NCBI GenBank assembly: GCA_015657535.1
Contig: JADHZB010002131.1
Location: 3,932-61,841, forward strand
Direction of reading: 5' to 3'
DNA: 57,910 nucleotides
DNA from: Nephromyces sp. MM_2019
Lineage: Eukaryota; Apicomplexa; Aconoidasida; Nephromycida
Shown: piece by piece, positions 53,056-57,910 of the stretch
Layout of the letters: every line of letters begins with the position of its first letter
Position numbering within the stretch: the first letter of the stretch is position 1
The notes under the pieces: generated by a model
What the model saw: only the letters and a program-made list of their open reading frames with translations
The model's database searches: none
Told to the model about the DNA's origin: nothing
Translations under genes and position numbers: made by a program

Positions 53056-56000
53056 TCAAGCAAACATAAACTTTTTTTTCCATTCTTTAGCCCTTGATCT
53101 GGCAAATTCGTCGGCTGAGACTATATCCTATAACAAGTAAAATGGAGCGCAAAAAGTATCAAGCGCACTGCAGTTCAAAAAATTAGCATATACCCATGGA
53201 AAAGACTACTGCTTGAAACAAAAATTGCACAGCACTCGCATCCTGCCATCGGTACAAACTTGAAGCATCATGAACCAACTAGAGGGGGCTCTAAAATAAA
53301 AACAGATCAAAGGCTTGCCACAGAAATTGTTAGGACATAACAATAGAGCAAGCGAAAAGCTGCATGTGCATAAGAATAAATTTTCCACAGACAAGGACAA
53401 AGGGAAGTATGCTCCTAGTATGAAAGTCTTTTTCTTTATAGCCAAGAGGCAATCAAAAAGTATACGAGTTTACCAAAAACATGTGATACCACGCATCATT
53501 TTGTAAAGATTAATGAAGACACCACAAGCCAAAACAATCCAAATTTCAGGGAGGCAAGCGAAGCACACCTTAAATAGAAAATAAGAGTACCTTGAGGCTT
53601 TTGATTAAAAAAAAGAGCTGCTATAGCCTACCAAAGCAGCTATACTGCAAAAGATCAATAGGCAGTGCTCACAGCACTTCAGTCTATTAAAGTAGAGGCT
53701 ATAAAATAAAAGTTTCCAGTTAAAACAAGACTCTACAATTACCTCCAGAGTGATGTTATCCACTTTATGATACGGCTTATGCTCCTCCATGACCTTCTCG
53801 CAAATGCTAGGAATTTCCGAAAAGCTAATTTTCTTTTCACGAAACATTGATACAGCTTGCTCATTTGCAGCATTCAGAACCGCAGGCATCGTTCCTTTTT
53901 CGTGGCCTGCCTTATAGGCCAGAGATAAGCATGGAAATCTTTCCCTGCAGGAAAACAAAGTTTTATCTTCAAAGCTTCCCAGCAACATTAAAAGCACCAA
54001 ATACAAGGAAATGCAGGTTTTTCTCCAAAAAATCTCAAAGTAAAAGATTACAAGATTACACAAAGAACAGCACACACACACTTTCATCTTCAGATCGGCA
54101 CAGTTATGTATGCAAGAAACTAATGAATCATGCAGGATAAAAACTTCTACAGATTTGAATACGCATTTTCTCACGTTTAAACAGTGCTAACATAGTGAGT
54201 AAATGTACAATACATCCCTGCTGATAAATAAAGCAGAGATCTCCCCATAAATGCCGTCAAACGTTAGTTTCTCATTAAAAGACAGGTTAGTAAGATCAAG
54301 CTTTGCTACGTTGTAGACTGAGTGAAAGCAGAGTCCAAATAGCTACATACTCTCGGAAGAATGGCAGCCCAATTTCACAGAGAAAAAAATTAATCAAATA
54401 TGAAAGATGATCACCTTCAAAAGATGAACCCTCATACATACTTTATCTATTAATCCTTTACGATCGTATGCGTCACAATTAAACAACACACGCTAATGAC
54501 AACGATGTACTGCAAAGAAATCATTGTTAAATATATGTTGAATTGGTGAACTAACCACTGTGTGTCTTTTTCTACAAAAATTATCGTGTGTGTGAGTTTT
54601 GTTCTACAAATATTATCGTGTGTGAGCTTTTTACAAACACCATCGTGTGTGCCTTTTTCTACAGACACAATCGTGTGTGAGTTTCCCTATGAACATCACC
54701 GTGTCTAAGCCTTTCTACAAACATCATCTTCGCGTGTGTATTTTTTCCGTATATATCATCTCTCTAAACACCACTGAATATGTGTGGCTCTCATTTTGCT
54801 TAACAAATGATATGACCTTTCTAGACAGATAAATCTCGGCAAATGAAAGATACCAAACGATGAGTAAAGCATAGAGATGACCTCAAAGTTGAAGCATCAA
54901 AGAGGATGTTACAAAATATAAATATAAGAGCCACACACACACCAAGACAAAGCACAAGAAAAGACAACACACACAAGGATAGTAGCACATACACAAGCAA
55001 ACTGAAACACAAAATTTTTCGGAGGTTGATGGCGAGTTGACTGCAAAGGCTTTAATAAAAGAAATCTAGCATACATCAAGATTAGCAGCCTTATACAAGT
55101 GCACTTCATAAGCTGTTGACTTTACGAGTGAAGAAAAAACACCTGCACAAAACACTCTGAATAAGATATTTCTCAAGTATCTCAACTACCTCATGAAAGC
55201 CAAATGAAGAAGCTTTCATACAGAAGCATTTATTTCAAAAAGACGAGGGGGTTTTAATCATTAAAATAGTAAAAACTTAAGATATGGCTGTCGATAAATT
55301 CTATCGGATTCATTAAGCCTATACTATATCAAACGATAAATCACACATGGAAAGACGAAAAGCGAAATTGCCTCAAAAAAGCGTTTACAATCTTACACTC
55401 TACCATGAATCAGGACAAAAACGCAAACACATACACACACCAGTGGTTCTTCCTGGGCATTCGCACACACATGCACGACGCCCACAAACCAAACAAGAAG
55501 CCCATGACATCTTCATCATGAGGGAGAGCCTTTGAAACTCGAAGAATACTAATGAAAAGGAAAATAGCATCGGAGTTAGGCCCGACTCAAGCATCTTAAA
55601 AGAAACTAATAGAATGGAAGCTTCAGCAGTCCAATCAAAAGTTTATTTGAGTGCCTTAAATCCAAAGCTTACATCAGCCAATCGGCTTAAAAGCTTATGA
55701 AATTCATAAACTATTTAAGGCATCCAAAACCAAATACGCAGACACACCATTTGGAGCTCATTTTACAACCAAAAAGCATCAAAATACGCAACAAAAAATG
55801 TTTGCTTATGGCAGCTTACAAATCCGGGGCCTGAAAAGTCAAATTTCCAATCTTCAATAGATCTAGAGATTCTAGGGGGGCTCTGCAATAAAATTCACAA
55901 AGATTTCTTAGCGAAGAGCAAGTGTGTGTGAGGCTACTAACCCCAAAACTGCAACCATTTTAGTATCGGGTAGTTTGGCTTTAATTTTTATACCTTTTAA

Positions 56001-57624
56001 ATCGATAAAATGTGCTAGAAACTGCCAAGCGATTGGCTGTAGAAAGCGAGTAATAATATATCTCAATGAGACTAAAGCCTGCCCCACAATAGATTTCGCA
56101 CACGCACGTTAAAAATGCCGAATATTTTCGAAAAAACTACACGCATCAGCATAATCCCACTTGATGAGCAAATTTGACAGTCGTCCTACATTCAAGAGGA
56201 ACGCTGAAAATGCGTGTAAGTACAGCTCTGATGTTTTTTCTTTATACAAAGTTATACTATCTATTTCAGGATGAATGATACTATTATTATTGTGAATATT
56301 AACTTTACCAAAAGGAATGGATTAGAAATTTAATTTGATAAAATAGTTGATTCTATGAGTTCCTTTAAACCATCTTAAATGAAGCTCTCCTAAGCAACTA
56401 ATGAAATGAGGAGGGGAGCTTACTTCACCCTGCATGTTCATATCCCAAAAAAGCAGCACATAAACATCAAATTAAAAGGATTTACGCAAAATTACCAAAA
56501 ACAGCATGAAAAAACGAGAATTCAAGGAAATTCCCCTTGGTAACAACACTTCACGCACAACAAAGTGCTCTATATAGGGTATTAATAGCACTTGAAAAAC
56601 GTCTAAATAACGATTCAGTCACATTTTCTTAAGCTATACCATCAAAAAGCTGTTCGTATAGAGGACCTCATTAATATTCCAAGCAAAATAACGGCAAAAA
56701 GGAGATTATGAGTTTTGAAAAAACAACAAACACTATGATATACTGCGAAAAGGGCCGTGCCTTTTTGACTTGCTATTCAGATGAAACGCTGTGTATGAAA
56801 AACAGAGTGAAAAAATAAAAGGCCATCAAATACCTACAAAAACCATAATACCACCAGACAATACTTCAAACTAGTGCGAAAGAGCTACTTCTTCATGGTT
56901 AACTTCACAGATTTTATATTATAGAAGCTAGACACACGGCTTATTGAAAAACTTTCGCTTAAAAAGATGTTAAAATGACATCCAGAGAGAGAAAGACATT
57001 TTTTTTTCGGTTATTCTCCTTCTTCTGCAGTGCTCTTCTTCTTCTTCTTCACGAGTAAAAACCACCGCTCTTTGTTTTTCATTTCAAATAACCAGCACCC
57101 AGCGGTAAACATCCACTAGATAAGTAAGAAGATATAAAGAGCAATTTGCATATAGCTATAAATCTGACCCAGCCTTCAAACACGCATTTTTTGTATATAA
57201 ATTTCGCAATTTTTTCTGCTTCCTCGTTTATTTCGCACACGCGAGTCCCTTTGCGCGTGATTTCGCCAATATAATCCCACCTAAGTTTCAACGCATCAGT
57301 TCACTGGTAAATACAAAAACACACACACTTATAATAATTTGCTCTTTATCATCAGCATTCCTCAAAAAAAGAAATAAAGTGATAAATCTGCAGACAAATT
57401 CAGTCCATTCCCTTATTTTAACGAAAAACCCAGTACCTGAGCTTTCCGGGCCACGACATGGAATGAAGCAGCGGAAGTCGCATATCTGGCCATCCAAGTT
57501 GAGCCAAGATAGACGTGTCTTCAAACTCAACCATAGAATGTATGATGCTCTGCGGATGTATCAGTACTTTTATATCATCCAGAGAAGTCCCAAAGAGGTA
57601 ATGCGCCTCAATTACCTCCAATCC
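53056..57624 (-). CDS. DXR: 1-deoxy-D-xylulose-5-phosphate reductoisomerase (DXR), C-terminal exons, 5' part off window
   Basis: Second enzyme of the plastid MEP isoprenoid pathway and the fosmidomycin target; makes MEP with NADPH and a divalent metal. Exons, minus strand: 57624-57437, 54317-54263, 53944-53743, 53127-53056 (TGA). The first carries [12 protein letters not shown], with the two metal-site glutamates, then [25 protein letters not shown] and SMSWPGKL. The second reads [17 protein letters not shown]. The third has [37 protein letters not shown] and VDNITLE. The last is [16 protein letters not shown] and a short basic tail. About 170 residues of some 400 are present; the NADPH domain lies right of the window. 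The first-to-second junction is one base off frame if donor GTACTG is used, but in frame with a donor GTTAAA 13 bases downstream, adding a few residues. Confidence 0.92.
54557..54760. repeat. Degenerate tandem repeat, about seven units of 26-32 bp, in the large DXR intron
   Basis: Each unit begins ATCGTGTGTG or a close variant, then a T-rich stretch, then TCTACAAA or a relative and a short tail. Units differ in length and sequence. The array is about 240 bp inside the donor... acceptor-side of the intron that ends at the exon 54263-54317, and reads CACA-rich on the sense strand. Confidence 0.85.
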
Positions 57625-57814
57625 CTGTTTGTAGACGAATGATCAAACAGTAAATTTCTCGCATAGCAATGTGTGTGTGCACAATTGCCTAAGTGAAGGC
57701 AACTTGCAATGCCGAAGCTGACGTAGAGCAATAAACTTGGATAAATGATGCTTTGATAAAAAGAAGCAGACAATAATAGCCTATTAGAAGACAAAAAACC
57801 ATTCAAAAGGCATT

Positions 57815-57910
57815 TTTTAGGGTTTAGGGTTTGGAGTTTGGGTTTGCTTAGGGTTTAGGGTTTAGAATTTAGGGTTTAGGGCTGTTTAGGGTTTAGGGTT
57901 TGGAGTTTGG
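57815..57910. repeat. Telomere-like TTTAGGG array at the right edge
   Basis: TTTAGGG units are mixed with variants (TTTGGAG, TTTGGG, TTTAGAA, GCTGTTTAGGG) up to the last base of the window. The variants and the position 5' of an incomplete DXR gene argue for an interstitial array, most simply inside a DXR intron. A true chromosome end would require a broken DXR gene. Confidence 0.85.

Overview
This is a piece of nuclear DNA from a plastid-bearing protist, most likely an apicomplexan or a close alveolate relative such as a chromerid. Spliceosomal GT-AG introns are everywhere, introns are long, and intergenic space is large and moderately AT-rich. The C-terminal part of DXR (plastid isoprenoid pathway) is present, and an organellar-type ribosomal protein uL22 starts with a signal-peptide-like segment followed by a basic stretch, as in an apicoplast leader. 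Degenerate TTTAGGG arrays occur inside two introns. The species cannot be named from this sequence. All exon models were built by hand from homology, reading frame and splice phase.

Layout. 0-3.8 kb: 5' half-kilobase of coding sequence of importin beta-1 (minus, five exons, runs off the left edge). 3.8-12.8 kb: no recognisable gene, only a local duplication and a nested inverted repeat. 12.8-13.6 kb: single-exon guanylate kinase (plus). 16.2-19.9 kb: a four-exon type I membrane protein candidate (minus), perhaps p24/GOLD-like. 23.4-23.7 kb: the decayed remains of a bacterial-type HtrA/Deg serine protease (minus), with two in-frame stops. 24.4-27.3 kb: five-exon ribose-5-phosphate isomerase A (plus). 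29.1-31.4 kb: three-exon RAB5IF/RCAF1-like membrane protein (plus). 34.7-42.0 kb: eight-exon PDK1-like AGC kinase with a very long C-terminal tail (minus). 44.6-45.1 kb: intronless AP-2 sigma adaptin (plus). 47.7-48.7 kb: intronless organellar uL22 (plus). 53.1-57.6 kb: last four recognised exons of DXR (minus), whose 5' part lies beyond the right edge, where telomere-like repeats begin.

The genes are unrelated housekeeping functions (nuclear import, nucleotide and pentose metabolism, kinase signalling, endocytosis, organelle translation, plastid isoprenoids) and do not form a pathway cluster. By eye the sense strand of each transcribed domain is T-rich (plus strand T-rich around plus genes, A-rich around minus genes), and this skew extends for kilobases past several genes. 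It suggests long untranslated or non-coding transcription.

The most unusual items are the bacterial-type HtrA relic, the intronic telomere-like arrays, the PDK1-like kinase lacking the usual activation-loop serine, and the uL22 leader. No complete new multi-gene system was found.
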